A stretch of 64,000 bases of DNA from CAIVAT01 sp964355945 (GCA_964355945.1 CAYHGE010000001.1:124001-188000); one strand, 5' to 3'. Shown: positions 1-7,949, numbered from the stretch's first letter. Made by a program: numbers and translations. The notes: generated from the sequence alone by a model not told the origin.

Positions 1-1099
1 GTGGTCCCTTCACGATGATGAGTCCGAGGAGGAAGAGGAAGATCATGATTGCCCCCACATAAACCGGTCCTGAAGTAAAGGGCTGTGCTCCCCAGTAGAG
101 GAAGGGTGACGGCTGACTGGTATACTGGCTGATACTTTCGTCCGGGACCCCATTCGCTCTCATTGCCTCTTCAATCTTCGAGTTTGCGCCGATCTTAACA
201 TTGGATGAGCCGCCATAAAAATCAGGAATGAGCAGGGTCATTGTTTCGCCAACGCCATAACTCCACTGGGTGATGTAATTTTTATCAAGACCGGTGGTTC
301 TGTTCGCCTTTTCAGAAGAGAGTTCAGATTTCCCGCGGATGGTGTATTTTCCATATTCCCATGTAGCCCAAAGGCTTGTGATGTTGGTGAGAACGGCGAA
401 AACAAGTGCGATCAGAAGCACACCTACCGCTTTTAAAAAAGGTGTAATTTCTTTTATCCGGATATTTTGAATCAATTGAGCCAGACCATAAAGTACGGCA
501 ATCATGGCCAGATAATAGGTGATCTGGGGATGGTTCGCTTTAACTTCCAGGGAGAGGAAAACCGCGGTCATGAGTCCGCCCCAGAGGTACTTACGTTTCA
601 TCGTCAGGATGATCCCTGCCATCACCGGAGCCATGTACGCAATGGCATGGGCTTTTGAGTTATGCCCTGCATCAATGATGATGAAAAAGTATGAGGAAAA
701 GGCAAACGCAGTTGCGCCTGCAATAGAGAGCCATGGATCAACACCCATGACCAGCAGCAGGATAAAGAAACCCAGGAAATAGAGGAATACCAGGCTGGCC
801 GGATGAGGTAACCCAAGTGTCATGACTTTGTCGAGATGACCGATAAGGTTCGATGTGTAGATGGCGGAAATCTGGTAAGCCGGCATACCGCCAAACATCG
901 AATTGGTCCAGAGTGGTTCCTGTCCGGTTTTTGCCCTGAAATCAACTATTTCCTTCGACATTCCCCTGAAATTGACGATGTCGCTCTGAAGGATCTTTTT
1001 GCCTTCAAGCAACGGGGTAAAGTAGGCAAATGTCACAACCAGGAAGATTACAATCGCCGCCAGGTAAGGCCACAGCTTCTTAAGATCAAAATTTTTCAT
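1..1099 (-). CDS. YfhO-family integral membrane protein, 3' end off the window edge
   Basis: Reading the minus strand from ATG at 1099 gives an open frame to the window edge (about 366 codons), so the C-terminal part is missing. The product begins MKNFDLKKLWPYLAAIV and runs into hydrophobic helices. It closely matches the first part of the protein at 24437, with shared stretches such as TNSMFGGMPAYQ, DPWLSIAGA and EVKANHPQITYYLAMI. The family (YfhO, related to bacterial membrane glycosyltransferases) is multi-pass and its exact substrate is not established here. The two copies are paralogues; this one is intact as far as it can be seen. Confidence 0.85.
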   Translation of the reverse strand, partial: MKNFDLKKLWPYLAAIVIFLVVTFAYFTPLLEGKKILQSDIVNFRGMSKEIVDFRAKTGQEPLWTNSMFGGMPAYQISAIYTSNLIGHLDKVMTLGLPHPASLVFLYFLGFFILLLVMGVDPWLSIAGATAFAFSSYFFIIIDAGHNSKAHAIAYMAPVMAGIILTMKRKYLWGGLMTAVFLSLEVKANHPQITYYLAMIAVLYGLAQLIQNIRIKEITPFLKAVGVLLIALVFAVLTNITSLWATWEYGKYTIRGKSELSSEKANRTTGLDKNYITQWSYGVGETMTLLIPDFYGGSSNVKIGANSKIEEAMRANGVPDESISQYTSQPSPFLYWGAQPFTSGPVYVGAIMIFLFLLGLIIVKGP

Positions 1100-1135
1100 G
1101 TCTGTTGTTTATGATATCAGGGGAGTTATGAAAAT

Positions 1136-1174
1136 AAAAAAAGAAGATAAACATAAGTTATCTTCTTTTTTTTA
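1136..1174. terminator. Bidirectional intrinsic terminator
   Basis: Arms GAAGATAA (1144-1151) and TTATCTTC (1159-1166) flank a 7-nt loop. The stem is preceded by an A run and followed by a T run, so it can work in both directions. It lies downstream of rpmH and just upstream of the YfhO gene start. Confidence 0.8.
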
Positions 1175-1223
1175 CAAAATTGCGTAAAATTCGGATTGAT
1201 CCTGTCAATCAAGGAAAGAATTA

Positions 1224-1385
1224 TTATTCTTTATCCAATTTTTCGTCGGAAACAGTCAGTTTTTTTCTTCCTTTAGCCCTTCTGGCTGCCAGTACTTTAC
1301 GTCCATTGGCGGTAGCCATGCGTTCGCGAAAACCGTGTTTGTTTTTTCTCTTCCTGTTTGAGGGCTGATATGTTCTCTTTGTCAT
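1224..1385 (-). CDS. rpmH: 50S ribosomal protein L34
   Basis: The 53-residue product begins MTKRTYQPSNRKRKNKHGFR and continues with the ATANGRKVLAARRAKGRKKL core, a full match to bacterial L34, a structural protein of the large ribosomal subunit. The C-terminal tail (TVSDEKLDKE) is slightly longer than the E. coli protein, as in many Bacteroidota. It sits alone between a strong promoter (1408-1439) and the terminator at 1136-1174, so it is probably monocistronic. The usual neighbours rnpA and dnaA are not seen. Confidence 0.97.
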   Translation of the reverse strand: MTKRTYQPSNRKRKNKHGFRERMATANGRKVLAARRAKGRKKLTVSDEKLDKE

Positions 1386-1407
1386 CTCGCATTAATTTTT
1401 GGGACTG

Positions 1408-1439
1408 CAAAAGTAAGAATTAAATGTTTATAACCAAAA
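1408..1439 (-). promoter_or_regulatory. Bacteroidota-type promoter of rpmH
   Basis: On the minus strand a TTTTG (-33 region, 1439-1435) is followed after 19 nt by TACTTTTG (-7 box, 1415-1408). Spacing and sequence fit the Bacteroides sigma-ABfr consensus TTTG-N19-21-TAnnTTTG. The rpmH start codon lies about 22 nt downstream of the -7 box. Confidence 0.8.
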
Positions 1440-2900
1440 TTATTTTACAGGAATATTTTTAAGTGTTTCCACCAGAAAATCCCAGAATTTAACCACGGTT
1501 GCAATGTTTACCTTTTCATCCGGGGAGTGCGGGAAGCGGATGGTCGGACCAAACGAGATCATATCCCAGTTGGGATAGGCGCCACCTAAGATTCCACATT
1601 CAAGACCCGCGTGAATGGCTTTGATTTCAGGGATGTTGCCGTATTTTTGGTTATACACCTCTTGCATGGTTTTCAGGATAGGGGAGGCCGGATTTGGTTT
1701 CCAACCCGGGTAGCTTCCGTCGAAGACTGAAGTGCCACCTGCCAGGTCGAAGATGCTCTGCATCATCTGCTGAAGTTCCTCTTTAGCAGAGTCAACAGAA
1801 CTGCGAAGCAGGTTGGAGATTTTAATGGTGCCTTTTTCCGCTTTTACAATGGCCAGGTTGTTCGATGTTTCCACCAGTCCGATCATCTCATTGCTCATGC
1901 GCATCACCCCATTCGGACAGGCATAAATGGCATTCATGCAATTCAGCAGAACGGCAGGGTCGATAACTGTCTTTGGAACATCAGCTGCAACAGCTTCGAT
2001 TTTCAAGGTAGGCTCAACAGCTGACAATTCATTCTTGATTTTCCCGGTGAGGTCGGCCAGACATTCAAGGAAACCTTTCACCTGGTCAACCGGAATGGCA
2101 ACATGCGAAAAAGATTCGCGGGGGATGGCATTGCGCAGACTGCCTCCATCGATGGCAGCAACCTGCAGACCATGCTTTTTGAACCCGTGATAGAGGATCC
2201 GGTTCGTAATTTTATTTGCATTACCCCGGCCGAGATGGATATCAACGCCACTGTGACCACCTTTTAACCCGGTGACATTGATTTTATATCCGGCAAAATT
2301 TCCGGTTAATGGTTGTTCTTCATAAACAAAAGTAATATTGCCATTGGTACCTCCGGCACAGCCAATATAGAGTTCGCCTTCATCTTCAGAGTCCATATTC
2401 ACCAGGATATCACCTTTCAGAACCCCGGGTTTTAAACCGGTTGCGCCGGTCATCCCGGTCTCCTCATCAGAGGTGAACAAGGCTTCTATAGGTCCGTGCT
2501 GCATATCTTTTGATTCAAGCACAGCCATGGCCGCGGCCACACCCATGCCATTGTCGGCGCCCAGTGTGGTTCCGTTGGCTCGCACCCATTCGCCGTCAAC
2601 GATGGTTTCGATGGGGTCTTTGCCAAAATCATGCACTTTGTCGCTGTTTTTCTGGGGAACCATGTCGAGATGGCCTTGCAGGACAACGCCTTTGCGGTTT
2701 TCCATTCCCAGGGTAGCCGGTTTTCTGATGATCACGTTGCCAACCTCGTCCTGGATGGTTTCCAGTCCAAGGTTCTTGCCGAAATTGTAAATAAATTCCC
2801 TGATCTGATCTTCCTGTTTGGAAGGCCGGGGGATCTGGGTAAGGCTGTAAAAGTTTTTCCACAGTGCTTTTGGGTCGAGTTGGAGGATGTCTTTGCTCAT
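1440..2900 (-). CDS. pepD: Aminoacyl-histidine (Xaa-His) dipeptidase, M20 family
   Basis: The 486-residue protein has the size and sequence of cytosolic PepD metallodipeptidases, which hydrolyse dipeptides such as carnosine-like Xaa-His. Visible metal and active-site motifs include GHLDMVPQK (about residue 76), TTLGADNGMGVAAAMA (about 113-128), TSDEETGMTGA (about 144) and, near the C terminus, IHAGLECG and SFGPTIRFPHSPDE. The N terminus (LDPKALWKNFYSLTQIPRPS) is typical of the family. It is preceded by its own -7 box. It ends immediately before the rpmH promoter. With the OPT transporter upstream it suggests peptide use. Confidence 0.94.
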   Translation of the reverse strand: MSKDILQLDPKALWKNFYSLTQIPRPSKQEDQIREFIYNFGKNLGLETIQDEVGNVIIRKPATLGMENRKGVVLQGHLDMVPQKNSDKVHDFGKDPIETIVDGEWVRANGTTLGADNGMGVAAAMAVLESKDMQHGPIEALFTSDEETGMTGATGLKPGVLKGDILVNMDSEDEGELYIGCAGGTNGNITFVYEEQPLTGNFAGYKINVTGLKGGHSGVDIHLGRGNANKITNRILYHGFKKHGLQVAAIDGGSLRNAIPRESFSHVAIPVDQVKGFLECLADLTGKIKNELSAVEPTLKIEAVAADVPKTVIDPAVLLNCMNAIYACPNGVMRMSNEMIGLVETSNNLAIVKAEKGTIKISNLLRSSVDSAKEELQQMMQSIFDLAGGTSVFDGSYPGWKPNPASPILKTMQEVYNQKYGNIPEIKAIHAGLECGILGGAYPNWDMISFGPTIRFPHSPDEKVNIATVVKFWDFLVETLKNIPVK

Positions 2901-2953
2901 GGTATGATTTCTTTAAATATGTAGGTTTGTTATTTTCGTGTCATTTATAACGT

Positions 2954-2961
2954 CAAAATTA
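2954..2961 (-). promoter_or_regulatory. -7 box of pepD
   Basis: TAATTTTG on the minus strand fits the Bacteroidota -7 consensus TAnnTTTG and lies about 54 nt upstream of the pepD start, just after the stop of the PqqD-like gene. No clear -33 element was found. Confidence 0.5.
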
Positions 2962-2966
2962 GCAAT

Positions 2967-3365
2967 TTATTGGGCATGTTGCTCCTTTTTATCCTGAATT
3001 TCAAGGAAAGAGATATACCGCTGATCGTAGAGCATCGAGAGAAAATTGGTGACCCTCGTCTCGGTTTCTTCTGCAGGTTGAAGTTCCTCGGGAAATTGTT
3101 CGTTCAGTTTTGTGCAAATTTCAGAAACATTTGACTTTCCGTCAATCAGCAGCCAGGTGTGGCCTCCAAAGCGATCAAGTTTAATGAAGATGAACTTCTC
3201 CTTTGAATTTGGCTGAAAAAGTGCTGCATTGATCTTGTTTTTAAAGCGTGGCATCAGCAGGTTGATCCCACCGTCGTCGCGCATCTCATGCCCGATGGAC
3301 TGTACCGGCGTGAGGTCGAGGAAGTTGATCTTTTTAAAAATGCGGCGGCGTTGGAAGAAGTTCAT
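2967..3365 (-). CDS. Stand-alone PqqD-like (RiPP recognition element fold) protein
   Basis: The 132-residue soluble protein contains, at about residues 50-125, a pattern typical of PqqD/RRE winged-helix domains: FIKLDRFGGHTWLLIDG, then KSNVSEICTKLNEQFPE, then a C-terminal helix TRVTNFLSMLYDQRYISFLE. Such domains bind leader peptides in peptide-modifying pathways, but stand-alone copies of unknown role are common in Bacteroidota. No precursor peptide, radical-SAM enzyme or PQQ gene is visible nearby. Its neighbours are an OPT oligopeptide transporter (upstream) and PepD (downstream). The function is therefore unassigned; only the fold assignment is reasonably firm. Confidence 0.7.
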   Translation of the reverse strand: MNFFQRRRIFKKINFLDLTPVQSIGHEMRDDGGINLLMPRFKNKINAALFQPNSKEKFIFIKLDRFGGHTWLLIDGKSNVSEICTKLNEQFPEELQPAEETETRVTNFLSMLYDQRYISFLEIQDKKEQHAQ

Positions 3366-3435
3366 GGATGGTTAGGGTTTGACAAGCCATAATTACCTCA
3401 CAGGGGTTGAGGTGTTTTTCAGGTATTGAGGTGTA

Positions 3436-3473
3436 TAAAAGAGAGCTGCCCCGGGAAATGGAAACAGCTCTCT
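3436..3473 (-). terminator. Terminator of the OPT transporter gene
   Basis: On the minus strand AGAGAGCTG (3473-3465) and CAGCTCTCT (3448-3440) form a 9-bp stem followed by TTTTA. It lies 20 nt past the OPT stop and separates it from the PqqD-like gene. Confidence 0.65.
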
Positions 3474-3492
3474 GAAAAATTATTTGTCTTAG

Positions 3493-5238
3493 TTACATCC
3501 CCGAAGCAGGCGGAGCCGGTTCATCCGGTTTTCCTGCATTTTTCAACGGAATCTGGATCAAAACATAGGCGATGATGGCCAGAACGATGAAGCTGATATA
3601 GAATGTCGGTGTTTTAAAGAAGCTGAAATAGTTATAGAGGAAGATATCGAACACCGCAAAGATGGCGATGAGCAGTCCCATGAGGGCCTCCCCGGCAATC
3701 ATCCCGGATGCCAGCAGCACCCCGGTGTTTTCAACCCGGATCTTCTGCGCATCATTGTGTTTCCTTTTCTCAGAGTACATTTCAACAGCTCCTTTGATGA
3801 GGCCGCCAACAAAGATGGCAAAGGTGGTTTCGATGGGCAGGTACATACCTACGCTGACAAGCATCGGGCTCTTCACCTGCATGAGGATAAATGCCACACC
3901 CATAAGCATCCCTGCGATGATCAGCGGCCAGGCCATCTGACCCTGGACGATACCGCGCGACAGGATGGCCATCAGGCTGGCCTGGGGAGCCGAAAGGTTT
4001 TTGCTGCCGAATCCACCCTGATATCCAAGGTTTTTACCTGCAGCNNNNNNNNNNNNNNNNNNNNNNNNNNNNNNNNNNNNNNNNNNNNNNNNNNNNNNNN
4101 NNNNNNNNNNNNNNNNNNNNNNNNNNNNNNNNNNNNNNNNNNNNGCGATGCCGACCATGATCCCGCCAAAGCTGATGTCTTTTTCATTTCTGGGTACATT
4201 ATGTTCAATGCCTGTGGCAGCTTTTTTAACATCCTTCACCGAACGGGCAATCCCGGTGGTAAGGCTTTTTCTCATTTTAAATAGTGTGAAGGCTGCACTC
4301 ACGAGCATCCCGCCGATGGCGATCGGGCGGATGATGAATTTCCATATCTGTGTGATTTCATAGGAGGGGTCGCTGACTTTGGCCATGGCAGTGTCAAGTG
4401 ACATGGTCGGGTCTTTTGCCATGAGAAAAGCCGCCCATTCCTGGAGGTTGATACCGGGAATCAGGAAGTACATGATCATGGGAGCCATGAGGCCCCATGC
4501 AAGGATACCGCCGCTGAAGTTGAGTGCGCCCAACTTTGGGCCGATGATGTAACCAACGCCCATGTATGCAGGGCTGACACCGGGAGAGCTAAGCAGCATC
4601 CCACCCTGGCCGGTGAAAACAGTTCCTGTAATGGTTTGTTTGCCAAATACAACAAATTTTTCCCATAGGTATTGAAATAATTGTAACTCTCCAAGGATCT
4701 TGATCAACCCTCCAAGGCCCATCGACCAGAATAGAAATTTGGATCCGCCTGAACCACCCTGGCCTGCTTTGTGAATTTCAGCAGCAGCAGTTGATTCCGG
4801 GAAAGGAAGTTCCGCATCTTCGACCATCACGCGACGCAGCAGGGCTACAAACATGATCCCGAGAATACCCCCTGCAATCAGGATTAAGGAAGAGGTAATA
4901 TAATGGCCCATGGTGAAAAATTCAGACCAGATACCCGAAACGAAAAATGCCGGGAGGGTGAAAATGGCGCCTGCGGCAACTGATTCGCCGATGGAGCCAA
5001 CAGTACGGGTAAAATTCTCTTCAAGGATGGTACCTTTCATCATCCGCAGAATAGCCATTCCAAGAACGGCTGCCGGGTATGTTGCGGCAATGGTCATGCC
5101 TGCTTTGAGTCCGAGGTAAGCATTGGCAGCGCCGAGAATGACGGCGAAAAACAGCCCAATGATCAACGCCCGAACGGTGAATTCCTTCATGTTTGTCTCT
5201 GCAGAGACGAAAGGAATGAACTTCTTCTGTTCAGCCAT
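3493..5238 (-). CDS. OPT-family oligopeptide transporter (interrupted by assembly gap)
   Basis: Multi-pass membrane protein of the OPT superfamily, importing oligopeptides or metal chelates. The N-terminal part shows EFTVRALIIGLFFAVILGAANAYLGLKAGMTIAATYPAAVLGMA, which is diagnostic for the family; FPESTAAAEIH and further helices follow, and the C-terminal part has LSAPQASLMAILSRGIV. A block of 100 N (4045-4144) replaces the middle. Only about 547 residues are actually read, whereas family members are usually about 640-700, so more sequence is probably missing than the 34 codons implied. The frame happens to stay open across the block, which proves nothing. The start at 5238 (MAEQKKFIPFVSAE) is natural. 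Confidence 0.88.
   Translation of the reverse strand: MAEQKKFIPFVSAETNMKEFTVRALIIGLFFAVILGAANAYLGLKAGMTIAATYPAAVLGMAILRMMKGTILEENFTRTVGSIGESVAAGAIFTLPAFFVSGIWSEFFTMGHYITSSLILIAGGILGIMFVALLRRVMVEDAELPFPESTAAAEIHKAGQGGSGGSKFLFWSMGLGGLIKILGELQLFQYLWEKFVVFGKQTITGTVFTGQGGMLLSSPGVSPAYMGVGYIIGPKLGALNFSGGILAWGLMAPMIMYFLIPGINLQEWAAFLMAKDPTMSLDTAMAKVSDPSYEITQIWKFIIRPIAIGGMLVSAAFTLFKMRKSLTTGIARSVKDVKKAATGIEHNVPRNEKDISFGGIMVGIXXXXXXXXXXXXXXXXXXXXXXXXXXXXXXXXXXAAGKNLGYQGGFGSKNLSAPQASLMAILSRGIVQGQMAWPLIIAGMLMGVAFILMQVKSPMLVSVGMYLPIETTFAIFVGGLIKGAVEMYSEKRKHNDAQKIRVENTGVLLASGMIAGEALMGLLIAIFAVFDIFLYNYFSFFKTPTFYISFIVLAIIAYVLIQIPLKNAGKPDEPAPPASGM
4045..4144. other. Assembly gap of 100 N
   Basis: Exactly 100 undetermined bases lie inside the OPT transporter gene. 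A round 100 is the usual placeholder for a scaffold gap of unknown size. The window is therefore from a draft scaffold. Confidence 0.99.
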
Positions 5239-5372
5239 AAATACTGATTTTAAGGGTTAGATTAAAATGGAGAATAAGCAGGCTAAATAAAGAAAATATG
5301 GCGACATGCACAAGGACTATTTGCCTATTATGGAGCCCGAAAGCAGAACTGATTGATTGTGAGGTTGAAAGC

Positions 5373-6014
5373 TTATAAAAAGTTATGAAGATGGACCAGC
5401 TTTTTGGTTGAAAAATAATCCTCATCAAAAAAGTCAGCAAGATTCCATATTGTTGACTGTGCCCTGATCACGGATATGTCCTGTTCAACTTCACCTCCGG
5501 TGAGGTAGAGGATGCCGTTGGGGAGTGAGTTAAGGGCTCTGGCTGAGGCACCCCGCGTTGAAACGCGGGGTTGGAGGGTCGTGCAGAAGGTTGAGAGTTT
5601 GGATACGGCACGCCCTGTGATGAAGTCAAAGGAGCCCCTGATATCTTCGAACCGGGCGTTCACGGTAGTGACGTTATCAAGCTGTAGTTCTTTTGCAATG
5701 GCATCGACCACCTTTATTTTTTTGCCGATGGAATCGACCAGGGTGAAGTGTGATGCGGGGAACATGGTGGCCAGTGGTATTCCGGGAAAGCCGCCTCCCG
5801 TGCCTGCATCGAGGATACGGGTGCCGGGTTTGAAGTCAATGACCCTGGCAATGGCAAGCGAATGAAGAATATGATGAACCGTCAGCTGATCGATGTCCTT
5901 TCGCGAAACCACGTTGATCATGGAGTTCCATTCACGGTAAAGGCTTTCCATCAGGGCAAACTGATCAGCCTGCAGTGGGGTAAGTTGTGGAAAACAGATT
6001 GACAGGATGCTCAT
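5373..6014 (-). CDS. rsmG: 16S rRNA (guanine527-N7)-methyltransferase RsmG
   Basis: The 213-residue product has the RsmG (GidB) SAM-binding core ILDAGTGGGFPGIPLA at about residues 67-82, the N-terminal helix region YREWNSMINVVSRKDIDQL, and the family's VNARFED and TGRAVSKL motifs. It methylates N7 of G527 in 16S rRNA. The C-terminal half carries an unusual segment, PRVSTRGASARA (residues 149-160), encoded by a GC-rich palindrome that looks like an in-frame repeat insertion. The frame continues cleanly afterwards (LPNGILYLTGG ... FDEDYFSTKKLVHL), so the enzyme may still be functional. Identification is secure; the effect of the insertion is not known. Confidence 0.93.
   Translation of the reverse strand: MSILSICFPQLTPLQADQFALMESLYREWNSMINVVSRKDIDQLTVHHILHSLAIARVIDFKPGTRILDAGTGGGFPGIPLATMFPASHFTLVDSIGKKIKVVDAIAKELQLDNVTTVNARFEDIRGSFDFITGRAVSKLSTFCTTLQPRVSTRGASARALNSLPNGILYLTGGEVEQDISVIRAQSTIWNLADFFDEDYFSTKKLVHLHNFL
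5550..5571. repeat. REP-like GC palindrome inside rsmG
   Basis: Perfect 10-bp arms, ACCCCGCGTT (5550-5559) and AACGCGGGGT (5562-5571), have a 2-nt centre. The element is in frame within rsmG and its sequence style (GC block, tight hairpin) differs from the surrounding coding sequence. Confidence 0.8.
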
Positions 6015-6085
6015 GGTAAAATAAAATCGTCCGGAGAAGCAGGGCTTGTCCGGACGTATTCAATCAATAGACTTGATAAACAATA

Positions 6086-6379
6086 TTATTCCTGAGCAGG
6101 TTCTTCAGGAGTTGTTTCTGCTTCACCATCTTCGGCTTTTTTCTTTGCTTTGGTGGTTTTGGTCTTTTCGTCAGCGCTTTCGGCATGTTCCTCAGCTTTT
6201 TTTGCTGATTTCTTTGCAGCCTGGGCAGCCGGTACTAATTCTTCAACAACCTTTTTTTCTTTCGGTTCGGCTTTAGCGGCAACAGGTGCAACGTTTTTCT
6301 TTTTTTTACGTGAGCGGCTCACACCAGACGATCCAATGATAATTTTGCCACGTTTTGTTTTTTTATCTCCTTTTCCCAT
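6086..6379 (-). CDS. 30S ribosomal protein bTHX family, with extended low-complexity tail
   Basis: The first 25 or so residues (MGKGDKKTKRGKIIIGSSGV, then SRSRKKKK) match the bTHX proteins of Bacteroidota, small basic proteins that bind the head of the 30S subunit. Family members are usually about 25-60 residues; this one has 97. The extra sequence (about 30-97) is rich in Ala, Lys and Glu with repeated AKKxAEE-like units and an acidic end (EDGEAETTPEEPAQE), reminiscent of histone-H1-like tails. A -7 box lies at 6419-6412. Confidence 0.85.
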   Translation of the reverse strand: MGKGDKKTKRGKIIIGSSGVSRSRKKKKNVAPVAAKAEPKEKKVVEELVPAAQAAKKSAKKAEEHAESADEKTKTTKAKKKAEDGEAETTPEEPAQE

Positions 6380-6411
6380 AATATAATGAATTAATAATTT
6401 CTCACAATTGG

Positions 6412-6419
6412 CAAAGGTA
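6412..6419 (-). promoter_or_regulatory. -7 box of the bTHX gene
   Basis: TACCTTTG on the minus strand lies about 32 nt upstream of the bTHX start and matches TAnnTTTG. No clear -33 element was seen. Confidence 0.5.
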
Positions 6420-6429
6420 AGAAAAAAGT

Positions 6430-6457
6430 TTTACGATTTACGATTTACGATTTACGA
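6430..6457. repeat. Four tandem copies of TTTACGA
   Basis: Four exact 7-bp units overlap the last two codons of trmH. A related motif (ATTTACGATTT) recurs at 22241-22273 between BMC genes. Confidence 0.85.
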
Positions 6458-7147
6458 ATGCCGAAGAAACGACTTAATGATCATATCCGACTTGTTGATT
6501 GACTGTTTTAGCCAGTTAAGCAGAATTTTATCTTTTTCAATCTCAGGGAGCTGCCAGGCAATGTTTGTAAGCCGGATCCTGTTGGTTAAATTCTGGATGA
6601 AAATAGCAGCCGAAACACTGATGTTAAGGCTTTCCGTAAATCCCACCATGGGAATCCTGATGAAATCATCGGCCATGTCAAGGGCAACCGGGGTCAGTCC
6701 TGCCATTTCTGTACCAAAAATAAGTGCTGTTTTTGTCTCCAGTGGCAATGTCTCAGGAGTATGGCCATTCACATGCGGCGTAGTGGCAACAATCCGGTAG
6801 CCGTCATTTTTCAGTCTGGTGAGACAGGCAACCGTATTATCTATAGGTTGATTGTATCTGACTAGGTCAAGCCATTTGGAGGCACCGAGTGCCACATCCG
6901 GGTTCACTTCATATTTATTGCGGTTCTCAATGATGTGAACATTTTGAATCCCAAAACAATCGCAAGTGCGTAAAACGGCGCTGGCATTGTGGGACTGGTA
7001 AATGTCTTCGAGCGCAATGGTGATGTGGCGGGTACGATACTGAATTGTTTCGCGAAATTTTTTAACGCGTTCTTCGGTGGCGAATTGCTGAAGATAGTCA
7101 ATCAGCTCTTTGGCAGCAATGGGGTCGAGATCATCAGCGGGGTTCAT
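6452..7147 (-). CDS. trmH: tRNA/rRNA 2'-O-methyltransferase, TrmH (SpoU) family
   Basis: The 231-residue SPOUT methyltransferase shows all three SpoU motifs: NASAVLRTCDCFG (motif 1, about residue 54), LIFGTEMAGL (motif 2, about 142) and IRIPMVGFTESLNISVSAAI (motif 3, about 164). Overall length, N-terminal helix and ASKWLDLVRY segment resemble TrmH, which makes Gm18 in tRNA, but paralogues with other RNA targets share these motifs. The gene is divergent from the TPR gene; a -7 box (7177-7170) lies upstream. The stop codon falls in the TTTACGA tandem repeat. Confidence 0.88.
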   Translation of the reverse strand: MNPADDLDPIAAKELIDYLQQFATEERVKKFRETIQYRTRHITIALEDIYQSHNASAVLRTCDCFGIQNVHIIENRNKYEVNPDVALGASKWLDLVRYNQPIDNTVACLTRLKNDGYRIVATTPHVNGHTPETLPLETKTALIFGTEMAGLTPVALDMADDFIRIPMVGFTESLNISVSAAIFIQNLTNRIRLTNIAWQLPEIEKDKILLNWLKQSINKSDMIIKSFLRHS

Positions 7148-7169
7148 GCTCCGGAACGTTAGAACGGCG

Positions 7170-7177
7170 CAAAAGTA
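7170..7177 (-). promoter_or_regulatory. -7 box of trmH
   Basis: TACTTTTG on the minus strand, 22 nt upstream of the trmH start, matches TAnnTTTG. It faces the divergent box at 7219-7226. Confidence 0.55.
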
Positions 7178-7218
7178 AAAAAAAATGGGTGAACATGCCT
7201 GTAGTTCAGGAAAAAATG

Positions 7219-7226
7219 TAATTTTG
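7219..7226 (+). promoter_or_regulatory. -7 box of the TPR gene
   Basis: TAATTTTG followed by C lies 21 nt before ATG 7248. It decides the start: an upstream in-frame ATG at 7185 lies before the promoter and would not be in the transcript. Confidence 0.6.
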
Positions 7227-7247
7227 CACCTCCAAATTTATGTAAAC

Positions 7248-7949
7248 ATGGCAAGTAAGCAGGATAAAAAGATTGACAAGACAGAAGAACGTATCGTTGC
7301 GGTTGAAGAAGCATTCAGCAAAACAGAGCAGTTCATTGAGAAATATCAGCAGATCATCCTGATCGTGGTTGGTGTGTGTATTGTGGTTGTACTTGGATTT
7401 TTCGGGTTCAACCGGTTCTACCTTGGCCCGAAAGAGAAGGATGCCCAGAGCCAGATGTTCATGGCAGAAAAATATTTTGAACAGGATTCCCTGAAGAAAG
7501 CGCTGAACGGTGATGGTCAGTACCTGGGTTTTCTTGCAATTATTGATGAATTTGGAATGACCAAGTCGGCAAATTTGTCACACTATTATGCCGGTATCTG
7601 CTACCTGAAACTCGGCCAGTTTGATTTGGCGTTAGAGCAGTTAGACAAATTCAGTGCAAAGGATCAGATGGTTGGCCCGATGGCCAAAGGCGCCATGGGC
7701 GATGCAAACATGGAATTGAAGCAGGTTGAGAAAGCAGTCGATCTTTATATGGATGCTGCAGAGATGAGGAAAAATGAGTTCACCACTCCGCTCTTCCTTA
7801 TGAAAGCAGCGATGGCATCTGAAGAACTTGGAAATTTTGAAAAAGCGCTCGGCATCTACAAACGGATCAAAGATGAGTTCCCACGTTCCTACGAAGGCAG
7901 GGAAATTGATAAATACATTGCCTACGCTGAAGGACTTGTGAAAAAGTAA
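7248..7949 (+). CDS. Membrane-anchored tetratricopeptide (YfgM-like) protein
   Basis: From ATG 7248 the product has 233 residues: a charged N-terminal segment (MASKQDKKIDKTEERIVAVE), one transmembrane helix at about residues 38-58 (IILIVVGVCIVVVLGFFGF) and an extracytoplasmic region with TPR-type helical pairs (YYAGICYLKLGQFDLALEQL; LGNFEKALGIYKRIKDEFP). This layout matches the tetratricopeptide-repeat protein commonly found in Bacteroidota and resembles YfgM, an ancillary factor of protein translocation. The precise role is unknown. The start is chosen from the -7 box; the longer frame from 7185 is less likely. A strong terminator follows. Confidence 0.8.
   Translation: MASKQDKKIDKTEERIVAVEEAFSKTEQFIEKYQQIILIVVGVCIVVVLGFFGFNRFYLGPKEKDAQSQMFMAEKYFEQDSLKKALNGDGQYLGFLAIIDEFGMTKSANLSHYYAGICYLKLGQFDLALEQLDKFSAKDQMVGPMAKGAMGDANMELKQVEKAVDLYMDAAEMRKNEFTTPLFLMKAAMASEELGNFEKALGIYKRIKDEFPRSYEGREIDKYIAYAEGLVKK

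Noticed and set aside
7185..7247. Longer N terminus of the TPR protein starting at 7185
   Set aside because: It would begin upstream of the TAATTTTG -7 box (7219-7226) and adds residues unlike the family; ATG 7248 fits the promoter.
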